Origin: Armillaria gallica
Lineage: Eukaryota > Basidiomycota > Agaricomycetes > Agaricales > Physalacriaceae
Direction of reading: 5' to 3'
NCBI GenBank assembly: GCA_037576215.1
Contig: JBANDB010000009.1
Coordinates: forward strand, 3,658,001-3,722,000
DNA: 64,000 nt
In this document: positions 43,297 to 55,961 of the stretch, one piece after another
Layout: the number at the start of each line of letters is the position of its first letter
Position numbering within the stretch: position 1 is the stretch's first letter
Translations under genes and position numbers: made by a program
The notes under the pieces: generated by a model
Database searches by the model: none
Told to the model about the DNA's origin: nothing
What the model saw: the letters and a program-made list of their open reading frames with translations, nothing else

Positions 43297-45895
43297 ATGA
43301 GCGCCATTCGCAACACACCGACTCGAACTCATCGGGGATCACCTTATGTTCGGCATGATCCCACAGCCCAGCCTGTAAGGACTCTAAAGCCCAAAAAATC
43401 GGTCTGTCACATTTTTCCTGCTTATTGAAAACTTTCGTTTATCTGAAATTTCCCAGATGTGGTCGTTGTCGGGGATTCTCAACTATCTCAATCCTTTGCG
43501 GTCTAAGGATGACATGGAAATTGACCTAGTCACGCCGGCGCCACCACCAGTGGGTGGCTCTAGTGTTCCGCCTTCTCCACCACAACCAATTGCAGGAGCG
43601 GTACGTTCTCGCTACTATATGCCTTCGTGCTACTTCAACTTTTCTCTTCTGTAGACGACGCAGCCATCGAACACGAATAGTGAAGATACCCCGGGCGCGT
43701 CGGCACCTCCACCTCCACCCCCGGCCCATCCTCCAACTCTCCCTCAAACTATCCCTGCCGCGCCCTTAAATGTTTCCTACACGTTGCCGTCGCCAGCAGA
43801 GTCCCCCGAGGCCACTCTGGAGAGTGTCTTTGCTTACCTCCATGATCGACGAAATCAAACTCTCCTACCGGCGGACGCTGACAATTTAATTGAGACAATC
43901 AAGCAAGCTACTGCTTGTAGGTCACATCTTACGCTCAAATATTTCTATCCAACACTAATGTTATTGCAGCTCAGGGACGGGAACGATTCCGTTTTACGAC
44001 CAGTCCGTCGCCACTTCGTGGCAACTCGCCAGCCTTAGTTGCAAATTCTGTGGCTAGCCCCCCTGCCTCTCCGACTAAGATGCTTACCAAGAATCCCAAC
44101 GGAGCTTACAGGTGGGAAGGAGGCGGCAGCGCCAAGGTTCGCTCTCGAGATCGATATCGATCCCCAGCGTTTGGACCGTCGCGTGCTACCCCGGACCGCT
44201 TGATTTTGGACCACTCTACGTCGGCCTCCATCACAGACAATACGAAAGCAGATACCAAGAGGCGGCGCGTGATTAATGGCACTGGGAGTTCCTTTGCCGA
44301 GGCAAGCGGCGCGCCAGCCACTCCCCAAACGCCAACGCCGACTTTCCGTAGACCCAATGCTGAAATCTCCACGAAATTGTCTTTTAACCCCCCAGCGATG
44401 AACGGAAGTCCGTCTAAACCCAATGGACTACCGGCTTCCACCTCGACCCCTCGAATTCGCGCTACCTTTGTCCCTCCCAAACCTACCACGCCTGCCATTC
44501 CGTCCCCTCTGCGTCAAGCTTGGGGCCAAAGCTCCCCTGGTTCACCCGAGTCGCCACCGCAAACACAGAAACAGTCCAGTGCTGCGAATTTCATGGCAGG
44601 ACTTATCAAAGATAATACGCCTACCAAGAAACCGGACATCAGCAACCCTTATCAAACACCGGGCTCTGCTAGAGCGACAAGGCCGAAACGACCGAGAGCC
44701 ACTGGAAAACCTACCAATCCGAAGAAGCAGCCTGTGGAGGAGAAGAAGGAGAAGGCTTATTCTCCCCAAGCGATCATCGAAGCCACTGTTCCTAAGGTTC
44801 GTCCTCATCACGAAACAGTGTTTTTTCTTTGCTCATTTCTGTCTTCAGGGTAGCAAACGGTCACGTCCGCCGGCCTCTGCCGCGGCTGCTAAGTCTCTCC
44901 CTGCACCCAAATCATTCGAGTCACCGTCGAGGACGTTGAAGACGATGAAGATGATGAAGACCAGCCAGTCGCCAAGAAGATGAAGACCGCTGTCAATGGA
45001 CATACAACACCCGCCGCCTCCAAGGGTGCTGAACCACCAATGCCTGAAATCAAGGTGAATGGAGTCAACGAATTGAACACGCCTGCGCCTTCTCCTTTTG
45101 GTCCTCCGATTTCGTCTGCTCGCGTTGGGAGATCCTCGAACGCCCCCAAAGAACCCTCAAAGCTGAGGTACAGCTACCAGCCCGAAACATTAAACCCCCG
45201 CCCCCTGCTCCAGTGCTCGCTCCTGCAGTCCTTCCTGGCGCAATCCCGACGCCAGTTACCTTCCCCTTCCCAGCGGCGATGCCCCCGCCGACTTCTCCTT
45301 CCCGGCAACCCCTGCTCCTTCCCCATCCTCGCCGACGGTGACCCCGACGTTCGGTATTCCTGACCCAAAGGCAGCCGCCCTGGCACTCCCGTCATCGTCG
45401 TTACCTACTTTTAGCTTTGCATCCTCCTCATCTAAGCCGTCGTCGTCGGAATCATGGGATGCTGAGGCGCGTGGCAAAGCAAAGGCTGCATCTCCCTTTG
45501 AGCTTCCCACATTTCTCTTCCCGTCCTCCCCGGTGGCTGGTCCATCGAAGCCACCGGCTGCGACCCCTGCAGTTGCCGCCCCGATCCCCACAGTCCCACA
45601 GAAACCCTTTGACTGGAGCGCTGCTGGAATAAAACCACCTTCAAAAGTGGCGACCGGTGAATGGACCTGCGGTACTTGTACGCTCACAAACACGGAACCT
45701 ACTGCGGAGAAATGTAGCATTTGCGGCGAGCGTCGGGAAAAAACCAAACCTGCTGCTCCTCCTGCGACGTTCAATTGGGCCGCTGCGGGGATGAAACCAC
45801 CAGCTGCGGCTGCTGATCAATGGCAATGTTCTGCTTGTATGCTGACGCAAGACGGAACCGACAAATGTGCAGTCTGCGAGAGTCCTCGCGCGTGA
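43297..45895 (+). CDS. Nucleoporin with RanBP2-type zinc fingers (Nup153/Nup1-like)
   Basis: MSAIRNTPTRTHRGSPYVR is spliced to MWSLSGILNYLNPLRSKDD. A long disordered Ser/Pro-rich body follows with basic and acidic stretches (for example VEDVEDDEDDEDQPVAKK). Near the end are two RanBP2-type zinc fingers: EWTCGTCTLTNTEPTAEKCS continuing to ICGERR, and QWQCSACMLTQDGTDKCAVC. Such fingers bind Ran-GDP in Nup153. The body has F-S-F and FG-like motifs. Frame shifts by single bases are needed near 44910 (CCC for CCCC) and in the GC-rich stretch 45180-45330. Confident for the zinc fingers; the specific Nup assignment is tentative. Confidence 0.72.
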
Positions 45896-46097
45896 TGATA
45901 AATTATTTTCTTGATCTGCAATCTCCAATTTCATTGTCTACTTTCCCCCCATTTCTTACTCACAAACATCATCCACGTTATCGCATCCAGTTTTCCTTTT
46001 ATCACAGTTGTATATCTTACACGAACGTAGCTACAGTAGTTACAGAAGAATGAACAAGGGGTGTTGGGCAGATAGTTCTTCTCTTCTCCGCATTTGT

Positions 46098-47567
46098 CTA
46101 TGAGCCTGATATTGTAAAATCTAAGCGTCGAGCAATGGACCTGCTCTTGGAGTCATCATAAGGAGAGTTGAGTTTACGTTTTGGCCTTGCTTTGGTATTA
46201 CCCTTGCCACCAGGAACACCAGAGTCCATGTCAACGTTGGCATCAACTTCTTCTAGTGGTCGAGAGGCGGCTAGTTGCGTGGCACACTTTGGTAACTTCG
46301 AAGGATGTGAGGGATGCGGTTGGGCAGAGAAGTACTGGTGGTGTAGAGCCTGTCATGAAGTCAATATTAATGATAATTCACGACAGAAAGAGCTGCAGCT
46401 AACGTCTTTGGCGCTGATACGTCTCCGCGGCTCGTAGATGAGACATTTGCTCAACAAATTCAGGGCGTCGGGACTTGCTGCAGTAAACAAGTCGCGGAGT
46501 GGTGTCTTTGGGAACTGACCAACGGTAATGTAGTCAGGCAACTTTGTATGGCCCTATCAACAATATTAGTCGAGGATACGGGCGGTTCCGACTATCCGGC
46601 ACCTACTGGCCAGTCTTGTTCTGTGGGTGTGCCTAGTGCACGAAATATGGTTTTGAGTTGGTCCATGTCACTCTCGCCTGCGAGATAAGGCGTTCGGAGC
46701 ATCAGTTCGGCGAATATGCAACCGACAGACCAGATGTCGACTGCGGTGCTGTAATACCGACAGCCGAACAGAAGTTCTGGAGGTCGGTACCACCTAGAAG
46801 TATATCAGAACATGTCAGACCGTAACGGTGAGAACACGTACCGCGTGATGACCTGACATGTCATTTTGTATCCAGGATCAGCAAAGTCTCTGGCTAGACC
46901 GAAATCGGCGATTTTCAGTTGACCATCAGATGCAATGAGTAAATTGTTAGGTTTGAGGTCCTAATGAGATGCGTGTAAGTGTGACGTAGAGCGGTAAGGA
47001 TGGCTGAATGATCACACGATGCAAGACAAAATTCCTGTGGCAAAACTCGAGCCCCCGAAAAGTCATGGCCATCCAACTCTTGATATCAGCAGGAAGAAAG
47101 ACGAGGGACCGATCCTTTATTATCATTTCCAGGTCTGAATCGAGGAACTCTAGGACAAGGTTCAAATTCGTCTTGGACGAGAATACGTCTAATAGCTAGA
47201 ACTTATCAGACAGCTAATGATACAAAAAACGAAAAGGACGCACCTCGATGACATTCTGGTGTTTTAGCTCTCGCAGATATTTGACCTCCCGAACGGCAGA
47301 CATGTCAAGACCATCTTTGAATTGGCCGACTTTGATCTTCTTTATGGCAACTTTGCGTCCAGTCGAGGCTTCTCTTCCTAGAAGAATAGTTAGTATATGA
47401 AGGGCATGAAACGGAGAAAGTAAACCTCTGTATACTACGGCATATGTTCCCTCTCCGACCTTCTGGTCCTTCACCCTGCAGAAAAGAATGAACAAAGTGC
47501 TTTCGAAGGGCTTGACTGCTTACCATCGCTTTTGGCGCTCTACATTGGCCCGCTCGACTGCATCCAT
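46098..47567 (-). CDS. CDK7-type cyclin-dependent kinase (TFIIH kinase)
   Basis: [15 protein letters not shown], then [12 protein letters not shown] (P-loop), [58 protein letters not shown] (catalytic loop), [53 protein letters not shown]. The C-terminus carries [10 protein letters not shown], typical of CDK7 orthologues. It phosphorylates the polymerase II C-terminal domain and activates cell-cycle CDKs. Six introns, all frame-keeping. Head-to-head with the small membrane protein, 77 bp between start codons. Confidence 0.88.
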
Positions 47568-47644
47568 GGTAAAAGTGAACGAAGGTTGAAATCAATAACA
47601 ATAACGTCAGCAAGCCCCTATTTTCTTCCTTCCCTGCACCCACC

Positions 47645-48055
47645 ATGGATCCCTCATCGACCGTGCCTTCGGACGCTCCTTTATTAGACGCCCTCAAGCC
47701 TCTGCTGCCTCTCTTTTCTCAGTATCTCTCTTTTCTATCAGGCGCTGCAACGACGAGTATTCGAACAGCACAATGGGCACTCAGCAAAGCCTCGTATCCC
47801 CTTTTCTCACCACTTCCAGTATTCATCTACGCCTTCGCGCCGCTCATCATATTCACGCAAGTGACCCTGGATATCGTGGTCTTCACACCGGCGCGGACCG
47901 TCGTATCCCTGCTTGAATTCGTCTACCCTCTCTATGTCCTCGTGGGCGTTGCCTGCATAACGGGATTACTAGTGGGTGGGGTTGGCAGGCTGTTGACATT
48001 GCGGATACTGGTTTGGAGTGTTGATTTACCTGTAAAGAGAAGAATAGCAGGATGA
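47645..48055 (+). CDS. Small membrane protein, 136 aa, unknown function
   Basis: Single exon from MDPSSTVPSDAPLLDALKPL. Two to three hydrophobic spans are visible: FIYAFAPLIIFTQVTLDIVV, VYPLYVLVGVACITGLLVGG and perhaps LRILVWSVDL. The tail is basic (PVKRRIAG). No family recognised. It shares a short bidirectional region with the CDK7 gene. Confidence 0.6.
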   Translation: MDPSSTVPSDAPLLDALKPLLPLFSQYLSFLSGAATTSIRTAQWALSKASYPLFSPLPVFIYAFAPLIIFTQVTLDIVVFTPARTVVSLLEFVYPLYVLVGVACITGLLVGGVGRLLTLRILVWSVDLPVKRRIAG

Positions 48056-48375
48056 GCACTGGGCAGGCAGTCTGGGTACGTCTGGCGGCTGTTTGGCTCT
48101 CAACGCATATTGATTCTTCTTGACTAGCTCTAGGCACTGCCAAAACCTTTCCTCATACATGGGTGTCATTCGCCTCAATGACAGACTTCGTTGTCGTGTC
48201 TTCGCTATCGACTGGTACAAACATAATCCTACAAATTGATAGTATACACTGTAAACCAAATTTTGTGCCACACCCATTCAAACTGTCCGTGGCTTGGTAC
48301 TATATGAATAAATGCTGACCACACCCATAAACTGTCCGTGGCAATACGCATCTGATTAGCCCTTGACAAAGGATT

Positions 48376-51372
48376 TTAGAAAGTAGGAACGTCGAACACC
48401 CCGGGACGGTCTAAGGCAAGCATCAGCCAGATGATGGAAGTAGAACCTTCGGACTTACCTTGACCATTCGCAAGGATATACTCCTTATCCTTCTGCGCAA
48501 GGTGCTTCAAGTAGCTCTCTGTCTCGTGGGCCGACACTGCAACCTTGGCGTTGTGAAGCGCGCCACCTTGGATAGCAGCGATGGCAACATCGTAGCGGGA
48601 TGTATGGTTGCACAACATCATCTACGAGAGGATTTAGAACCTTCACACAACAAACAATCGAGACATACGTCAAACGGCGATGTAGTCGTCCCTTCCTCAT
48701 TGTAACCTTGAATCGTCACTCTGTCAAGTCCGAGCCGGCCGAATAACAAACCCTTCAACTCCATGGGATATCCATGATAATTGAAGTGGACAGGCTTGTC
48801 TTCGGTAAACAGTGAGTGGAAGGCTTCCTCTGTCAGGGCATGGGGGTGTGATCCTTGCGCAGAAAGAATCATCAAGTCCGTGACGTTGACAACACGGACA
48901 CGGAGGTCGGGTGCATACTGGCGGAGGAGGGCAGCGGCAGCAATAACTTCAAATGTAACTTCCACGCCGATACCAACGAGGACACTAGAGAAAGATATTA
49001 GACACGAGATCAGGAAATGCAGAATTGGGCGTACACGTCGGGGCTGACACCATCATCAACACTGGCGAACTTCCAGACAGAAGCGCCGGCAACACAGTGC
49101 TATAAGACACACACAACGTTAACAAAGCGAACTCGTAGCAGCAAGATGTCCAGACTTACACGATCAGCCTCTTCAGGGGATAACCAAACAGGTGTGGGCT
49201 GCTTGCTACCGACCATCAAGTTGACATAGTTCTTTGCCCTCAGACAATGAGAGACGGTCGACAAGAAACAGTTCGCGTCAGGTGGAAGATACACGCGGGC
49301 GGAGGCGGCCTTGAGGTTGAGGACGGCCCCGATGAACGATGGGTTCTGGTGGGAGAACCCGTTGTGCTCTTGGCGCGTCCATGTAGACGTCTCGAGGTAG
49401 TTGATGGAGCCGACGTCTTGTCTCCATGGCGTCTCGGAGGCCTAGAGATGGATGTAAGTTACAGATATTGACTTTCGATTTGACGTCGGTTGGACGCACC
49501 ATCTTGGTAAACTTGGCATACTGCACCATCATCGTGTGGACGATGCCCAAGAACGCCTCGTAACTCGGGAAGAGGCCCGTTCTTCCGGTTAGCGTGTAGC
49601 CTTGAAGCATACCTTGACAAGTGTGTTCCGAAAGGATCTCGATTACTGGATAACCCATAAGCAAAGACGAATGATAACGTAGAAGATGACCAACCTCGAC
49701 CTCCGTTCGCCCTGGAGGCGATATCCCACTGGAAGTTACGGCCACTGTTATCAAGGACAGCGTCCAACTTATTAGAGACCAGCTCATCAGGAGAGAAAAT
49801 CCTGAACGTCGAGGGGTTCCTGTAAAATAATAGTGAACACAGGAAACAGGGAGAGACCGAAACAGAGCTTACAGATTCACAACTTCCTTCAAGAACCGCC
49901 CGACGGCTTTCATACAGCTCTCCTCCGACCCTTTCTCGACACCAAGATCACTCCACTCGGGCAGATCGAGTGGGACATATGCCTTGTAGCTCTCCTTCTT
50001 CTGGCCCAGCCTCTTCTCAGCATCTATGGGAACAACGCTAAGAATCTCCTCAATCGGAGAGCCCTCCTTGGTGAATAATTCCTCGGGCTTGTAGCTCTTC
50101 AACCAGGTCTGCAAGGCCGCGAGTTCCTCGTCAGAGGTTTTGGCGTTAGGCAGAGGGACTTGGTGGGAATGGAACGATCCTTCAATAAGTTCGCCGTGGA
50201 ACTCCTTCGGTCCTGTCAAACCCTTAGGCGTACGGAGAATGATAACGGGCCAGCGGGGTTTCACAATGGCTTTGCCAGTACGAGCAGCAGTTTGGATCTT
50301 CTTAATTTCAGCCAAGGCCCAGTCCATAGACGCAGCGAGATCATTGTCGATGTTCTCGATATCGGAAACAATTCGCGGCTGGTAGCCATAACCACTATTG
50401 ATGCGACATCAAGCCAAGTCCTTAGAGGGAAGAAAGAGAAACGCGCTTACGTGAAAAGAGCAATCATCTCCTTGTCGTCCATGGTTCCGTAGATGGTACG
50501 CTCTGAAATCTTGAATCCATTGACATGAACAATGGGAAGCACGGCGCCGGATTCAGCAGGGTCAATGTACTTGAACCCGTGCCAAGCCGTGGCGGTGGGA
50601 CCAGTCTCGGCTTCACCGTCACCGACAACGCAGGCAACGACAAGATCAGGCTTGTCCATGACTGCACCGAAAGAGACACTGAGAGCGTAGCCCAATTCAC
50701 CGCCCTCGTGGATGGCACCTGGAGTTGCGGCATTGATGTGGCTACATGTTAAAAGGTGTGAAACGATGAAGGGTAAGTTTACGAGATGGAGCACCTAGGA
50801 AAGCCTCCGGGGGCACTGAAGCCGGCAATGAGCTTCTTGAGTCCACGATAATCACGAGTGATTTCAGGGAAAAAGTTATTCATGGAGTTCTCAAGCCATA
50901 GACAGGACAAGATAGCAGGTGCGCCATGTCCTATGTCATAACATCAATTGGGTCCAAGTCAGCAGACGGAATTCCGGTACCTGGACCGACAACATAGAGA
51001 GCTTCCAGGCCAGTTTTGCGAATGATTCTATTGAGGTGCGCATACACCATGATCAACCCGGGACACGTTCCCCAGTGGCCGAGAAGGCGGGGCTTGATGT
51101 TGTCATGGGTGATGGGCTTCTCAACAAGAACGTCGTCATTGAGGAATATCATAGCTGATTCAAGGTGGTAAGCATCGTTTCGAGGCGCATATATGCAGTT
51201 ACTCACCGGCAGCAATGTAGTCGGCGGCACGCCTAAACTTCTGCAAGGCATGAAGTTCATCACTGGGAAGGTAGTCCTTGGTATTGAGCTTGATGCCAAA
51301 ACTCTCGAAGATATCAGGAAGCTGGGACGGGTCAGGTTGAGGGTTTGCTTGGAAGAGATATTGTCCCGGCAT
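48376..51372 (-). CDS. XFP: Xylulose-5-phosphate/fructose-6-phosphate phosphoketolase
   Basis: [20 protein letters not shown] opens a protein of about 800 residues over roughly ten exons. Landmarks: [60 protein letters not shown] (thiamine diphosphate/Mg site), [32 protein letters not shown] block, [13 protein letters not shown] and a C-terminal [15 protein letters not shown]. It splits xylulose-5-P or fructose-6-P with phosphate into acetyl phosphate plus a triose or tetrose phosphate. The frame is continuous throughout, unlike the adjacent acetate kinase gene. Divergent from acetate kinase. Confidence 0.92.
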
Positions 51373-51589
51373 TGTGTGCGAAGGAAAGATGTGGTCGAAC
51401 CGCTATTGGCATTACGAAGGTCTTTATATGCGATATGGTTTCAATTTCAGTTTTCGAGACGGTTCGGCGGCAGGTATCGGCTATTCGGACCGGCGGCTAT
51501 TCCGTATTTGCTCATGGACGTCATGGCCTGGAAAGTGATGACATCACTGCTATTAGAGGCCGATACTCGAACGCGTCTCTTCCATCGCC
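51373..51589. promoter_or_regulatory. Shared promoter region of phosphoketolase and acetate kinase
   Basis: 217 bp separate the two start codons. Enzymes of one two-step pathway diverge from it, so joint control is likely. No specific factor site can be named from sequence. Confidence 0.5.
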
Positions 51590-53132
51590 ATGTCCTCCAG
51601 AACAGGACTCGTCCTTGCCGTCAATGCGGGCTCGTCGTCGTTGAAGATATCTCTCTACGACCTTCGAGAAAGCATAGCGCCCCGTCTGCTACTCACATCT
51701 ACAATCTCAAATATCACCGCTCCACCGGCCAAATTCTCCTTCAACTTGGTCTCGACGGAACCCAAGAATACTGCGTCCGACGTCCCGTCCGTCACCGACC
51801 ACGCGTCAGCCTTTTCCCATTTTCTGCATGTGCTCCAGGGTGAAGCAGACATCCACAAAGGCGATATTTTGAATGTCTGTCACCGCGTTGTTCACGGCGG
51901 GGATTACAGTGATCCTGTCATCATCAGCGACGAGACACTACATTACATTGAAAGGCTTTCTGATCTCGCACCACTGTAAGCACCAGATCTCTTCCCTGGC
52001 TCTTCCTGATTCTAAGTGTGGCTTCAGACACAATGGGCCGCCCTTGCGGTCATTACTTCCTGCATCTCTGTCCTCCTAAAGCTAACTCTATCGCATTTTT
52101 GATACGGCTTTCCACCGTTCAATACCATCACATATAGCCAGTTATGCTATTGACCAGGCCGTGGCCAAGAAGCGAGGTCTCAAGAAGTATGGTTTCCATG
52201 GACTTAGTTGTATGTCTTCCCCGATTCCCGATATCTGAGTCTGAAATTCCATCAGACTCCTTCATACTTCGTACCGTCGCGGAGTTTCTTGACAAGGTAT
52301 ACACCATATATTTCAACGGAGTTCTGATTCTATTTTTTCTATCAGCCTCCAACGGAATTGAACCTCATTTTACTCCATCTCGGATCAGGCGCGTCGGTTT
52401 GCGCAGTAAAGAACGGTTTATCATACGACACATCCATGGGACTGACGCCACTCAATGGCCTTCCGGGAGCAACGCGTTCGGGCGCCATTGATCCTAGTCT
52501 CATCTTCCATTACACTAACAAAGCCGGAAGAATCAGCCACGACCCTAAACTCGCGACGCAGGTCCATGTCACACAAGTAAGTTTCTCCTTAAGTATTCGC
52601 CCCTGCTTCACTGTTCAAATATCTATCGTTTAACCATTTAGGCAGAATACATCTGAACTCCCAATCAGGATGGAAATCTCTTACTGGGACGACCGACTTT
52701 GGACTTGTTACCCGGCGCGCGAAAGAGGGCTCGGAAGTTGATCAGCTTGCATTCGATCTTTTCAAGGATCGTATCCTCAATTACGTCGGGTCTTATTATC
52801 TGAAGCTCGACGGCCTCGTCGACGCGGTGGTCTTTGCTGGTGGTATCGGAGAGCGCAGCGTGGAGCTCAGGGAAGCTGTCGCGGGTAAATTGAAATGCTT
52901 AGGCTACTCTGGCGTTAGCGGCGACAATGGGAACGTTGACGGCAAGCCTGATCAGGTCGTAATCGATATCAGTGAGGGACCCCAGAAACAAAGCGCATTT
53001 TAGTATGTCGGACAGATGAGCAGGTGGGTCCTTTTGTTATCCACTTACTGTAGCTGTTCCTGATCGGATCGACAGTTTGAGATGGCGAGACAGTGTGTTC
53101 ACAGTGATAAGTTTTGGTCTAGCGAAGAATAG
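51590..53132 (+). CDS. ACK: Acetate kinase
   Basis: [20 protein letters not shown] is the ATPase-fold start. Further hallmarks: [85 protein letters not shown]. It converts acetyl phosphate and ADP to acetate and ATP, completing the phosphoketolase pathway. To stay in frame, single bases must be restored near 52030 (CC), 52078 (CC), 52100 (TTTTT), 52650 (ATCTGAAC) and 53000 (AGCGC), all plausible homopolymer losses. With the last one restored the protein ends [25 protein letters not shown] rather than at the earlier TAG. Four introns. Confidence 0.88.
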
Positions 53133-54149
53133 TGAGTGATATATCACATCAATCTATGTATCAATAGCGATATAGAGCATATATATGTCGGGTCAGAGCG
53201 TGCATTGACCTTTGGGCCAGGGAAGACGACTTTGATCTGACTAATGCCGTCATTCGCTATGACGGCTCCTTATGATGTTTTCAGCTCCGTAGCATCCGCT
53301 TTCCCCTCCAGCGCTCACGATGTGTGCGCGGATAGCCCAATTTTCTCGAACTCAAGTTCGGGTATGGCAATAAATACTTAGAATTGGCACCACACCGCCC
53401 GTGACAAATCATAGATTCAATCAATGGCACCTTTGGACATACAATCAGTCTCGCTAATAACGTACAATAATCTAATCCTACCTATCCAGTCACCCTCTCA
53501 GTGACATGGAATTAAATTCTTTCACCAAAAAGTGTGCATTGATTCTTGAATTGAGGTGGTATGGCTTCCTTCCAATCCAGATGACGAACACCTCCATCTC
53601 TTCCTCTACACTTGTACGAATGGCGCGCTTAAATATCTGTCCCATGACATGATAGATCCGATCTTCATATTGCGTCTGTTCATTTCCTCGGTGCAAGGCC
53701 CAAAGTATTTCGCGGATCCTGTGAGCAACAAATTGGAATGAGCAGCAGAAAAGAAGAGCCAAAACTTGAACTTACTCACCAATCCTCCGGTCGATCATCT
53801 GCCAGTTGAGAACACTGTTCAGCTGCCACAGAAATGCTCGTTCACCGTCGTGGTCTTTCTCGAGAGCCTCAAGTGGGGGAGGACAATCCTTATATTTTTT
53901 TATTTCGTGAGCACATCGTTGACCGATGGCCCATATGTGACCCTTGCGGCAGAGACGGTAATGTCGGACTCTGAGATATAGTCGTAAGTCTCCAAGAAGC
54001 CTTCGGTTTAGCGCTCATTAAACGATCCGATGGATTCGCAGGGGGATTCAAGAGTAAAGGATTCGTCCCACTCATATCTGTCAAGGTATACACGCCCAAG
54101 AGTCAGACAGATTGAGAATGTCGGCCTAAACGTTAGCGATGAGCCAAGG
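53133..54149. other. Unassigned region downstream of acetate kinase
   Basis: A minus-strand coding-like stretch at about 53490-53980 can be spliced to read HIWAIGQRCAHEIKKYKDCP then ERAFLWQLNSVLNWQMIDRR, but I cannot match it to a family. It lies directly after the broken GH7 and may be the foreign DNA joined to it. Confidence 0.35.
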
Positions 54150-54794
54150 TGAGAGACGAGAAAGAGATGGAAGCCTGCCTGTCCGTTGATGAACTTGATG
54201 CCGTGCGGACACTGGCTGTCGCAATAACCAGTTCCATACTTGGCACCAGCCTTGTTGGCAGGGAACCTGGAAACCCCACCATCGGCATCCATATCGACGA
54301 AGTACAGAGCGCCGTTGAGACCGCAAGGGAGGGCCGACATGTCGACGTCGAAGGTGAATTCCTGGTTCTTCAAGTTGAACATTTGGTACTTGCTGCCGAT
54401 TGAGTCGAGCAAGTACACGCGCGAGCCTATATTGGTGGAAGATGGTCCTTGGGTGACGAACTTTGAGGTGAGTGCGTCGCTGCTGGTCGTAATACCGTAC
54501 GTGCCAGCGTAGTCGACGCCGTCCAAAGCACAGTTGCTTGCGCAGGCGATGGGATCGGGGCAGATAGACGTATCCCAGGTATTTCCGGTGTAGCAATTGG
54601 TGGAACTCGAAACCTGATGTATCCAGCGCCAGTTGGAATCGAGTGTAATCGAACTGGACTGAGCCGTACAGCTGCCACTTGATGTACATGTCTGAACTCG
54701 GAGTGTGGGATGGTTCTCCGCTGTTAGAGTCCGGACTTGCTGGCCGTAGACAACAGCGGAGAGAGCGAGAAAGAAGCGCGATCTTGGGAAACAT
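54150..54794 (-). pseudogene. Truncated GH7 cellobiohydrolase (N-terminal ~45%)
   Basis: Begins MFPKIA with a signal-like start, mature [20 protein letters not shown]. It continues [109 protein letters not shown] and [20 protein letters not shown]. In GH7 enzymes the catalytic ExDxxE motif follows within about 25 residues; here homology stops after ADIL and the rest of the catalytic domain is absent. Also one frame slip in the signal peptide. A TATA-like box (TATAAAAA, minus strand) sits near 54840. Processive cellulase activity is therefore not expected. Confidence 0.78.
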
Positions 54795-55961
54795 GGTGAA
54801 TGTTTGCTGGACAACAAAAGAGCATTGGTGCCGTCGTTTTTTATACAAGAAGGATTCTGAAAAAATAGTTGACACAGCGCGTTTATGATATTGGACAGTG
54901 GCACATCAAGTCTTGAGCCTTAAGAGGTATAGCAAGATGATACCGACAGGTGCCCGGTACGACAGACGGTTCCCGAGGTGACTCCGCATTTGTTAGTGAT
55001 AAGCGTTTGGATACTAATTTGGATTTCCTTTGCCGGATCCCAGTAATCGTGGGCCGGATATCGGACCAGTCTCCGAGGTAAGATTACTCCGAGTCATAGC
55101 CTGGTACCTACCTTCAACTACTCGATTGTGAGGTGAGATTCCTGTCCCGGGAAAATCTGTCTGTCACTGAAAGTATTGCTTTGAATGCCCCACGACCAGT
55201 TTGACCGGCATTGAGGGCATAACATGAATGGATTTCTTGGTACGACAACCTATGAATAAGGTACTCATCACGATTCTTGCATCTGTGTCCCGCTGATAAG
55301 ATGAATCGTCGGATAAATGTATCTGGAGGCAAAATCTTAGACATGGACACCACAAACACCAAGACGAGAGGAATCTTACTAAACGGCCCTAGCACTGCGT
55401 CAAATTGTCACTAGGATATCAACTCTATCCCGAACAGAGAGTCCACTTTGTTGCTAAAATTTGACGGACAAGGGCGCGGACTTGTTCTCCCTTGTCATAA
55501 AGAGAGAAAAACAGAGAGCGACCGACAAATTGCAGACATGGATGGCAGAGATTAACACACCGTGGTGGTCAAGTGAATAAAGTATAGTACGTAGCGACGC
55601 GTCAAAACAAGTACCATATAAAGTGATGGTGATCGTAAAAAAGGTCATGAAAGGGAACGGAAGCTGTATAAGTAATTTCGTAACGCGAGATTACCGTGGT
55701 TTCTGGGGAGTATGGGAGCTCGTTATAGAGCATGAGTGACAAGGTCTTATTAACACCCAGACAGAGAGGTAGTGACAGGCGCTCCAGAATTTATAATCAG
55801 ATCTCTGCAACGAGAATTGAATTATAATACGCTGTTGAACAGAAACTTCATTGCTCACCGTGAGAATAGTACACGCATTAGTACAAACTGAGGAGACGTT
55901 AATTGAGGGAATCATTGCTGGTGGCACAAAGGTATAAGACGAATAGATAAGGAAAACAGTA
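54795..55961. other. Intergenic, nothing recognised
   Basis: About 1.2 kb between the GH7 remnant promoter and the 3' end of the zinc-cluster gene. Only short open frames without family traits. Confidence 0.4.

Noticed and set aside
43100..43342. N-terminal extension of the complex I 21 kDa subunit
   Set aside because: The frame is open upstream by chance; the family start motif begins at ATG 43099 and the extension overlaps the divergent nucleoporin start.
51590..53132. Acetate kinase as a pseudogene
   Set aside because: Five frame breaks are all one-base run shortenings with no nonsense changes and intact active-site motifs and splice sites, so sequencing error is more likely.
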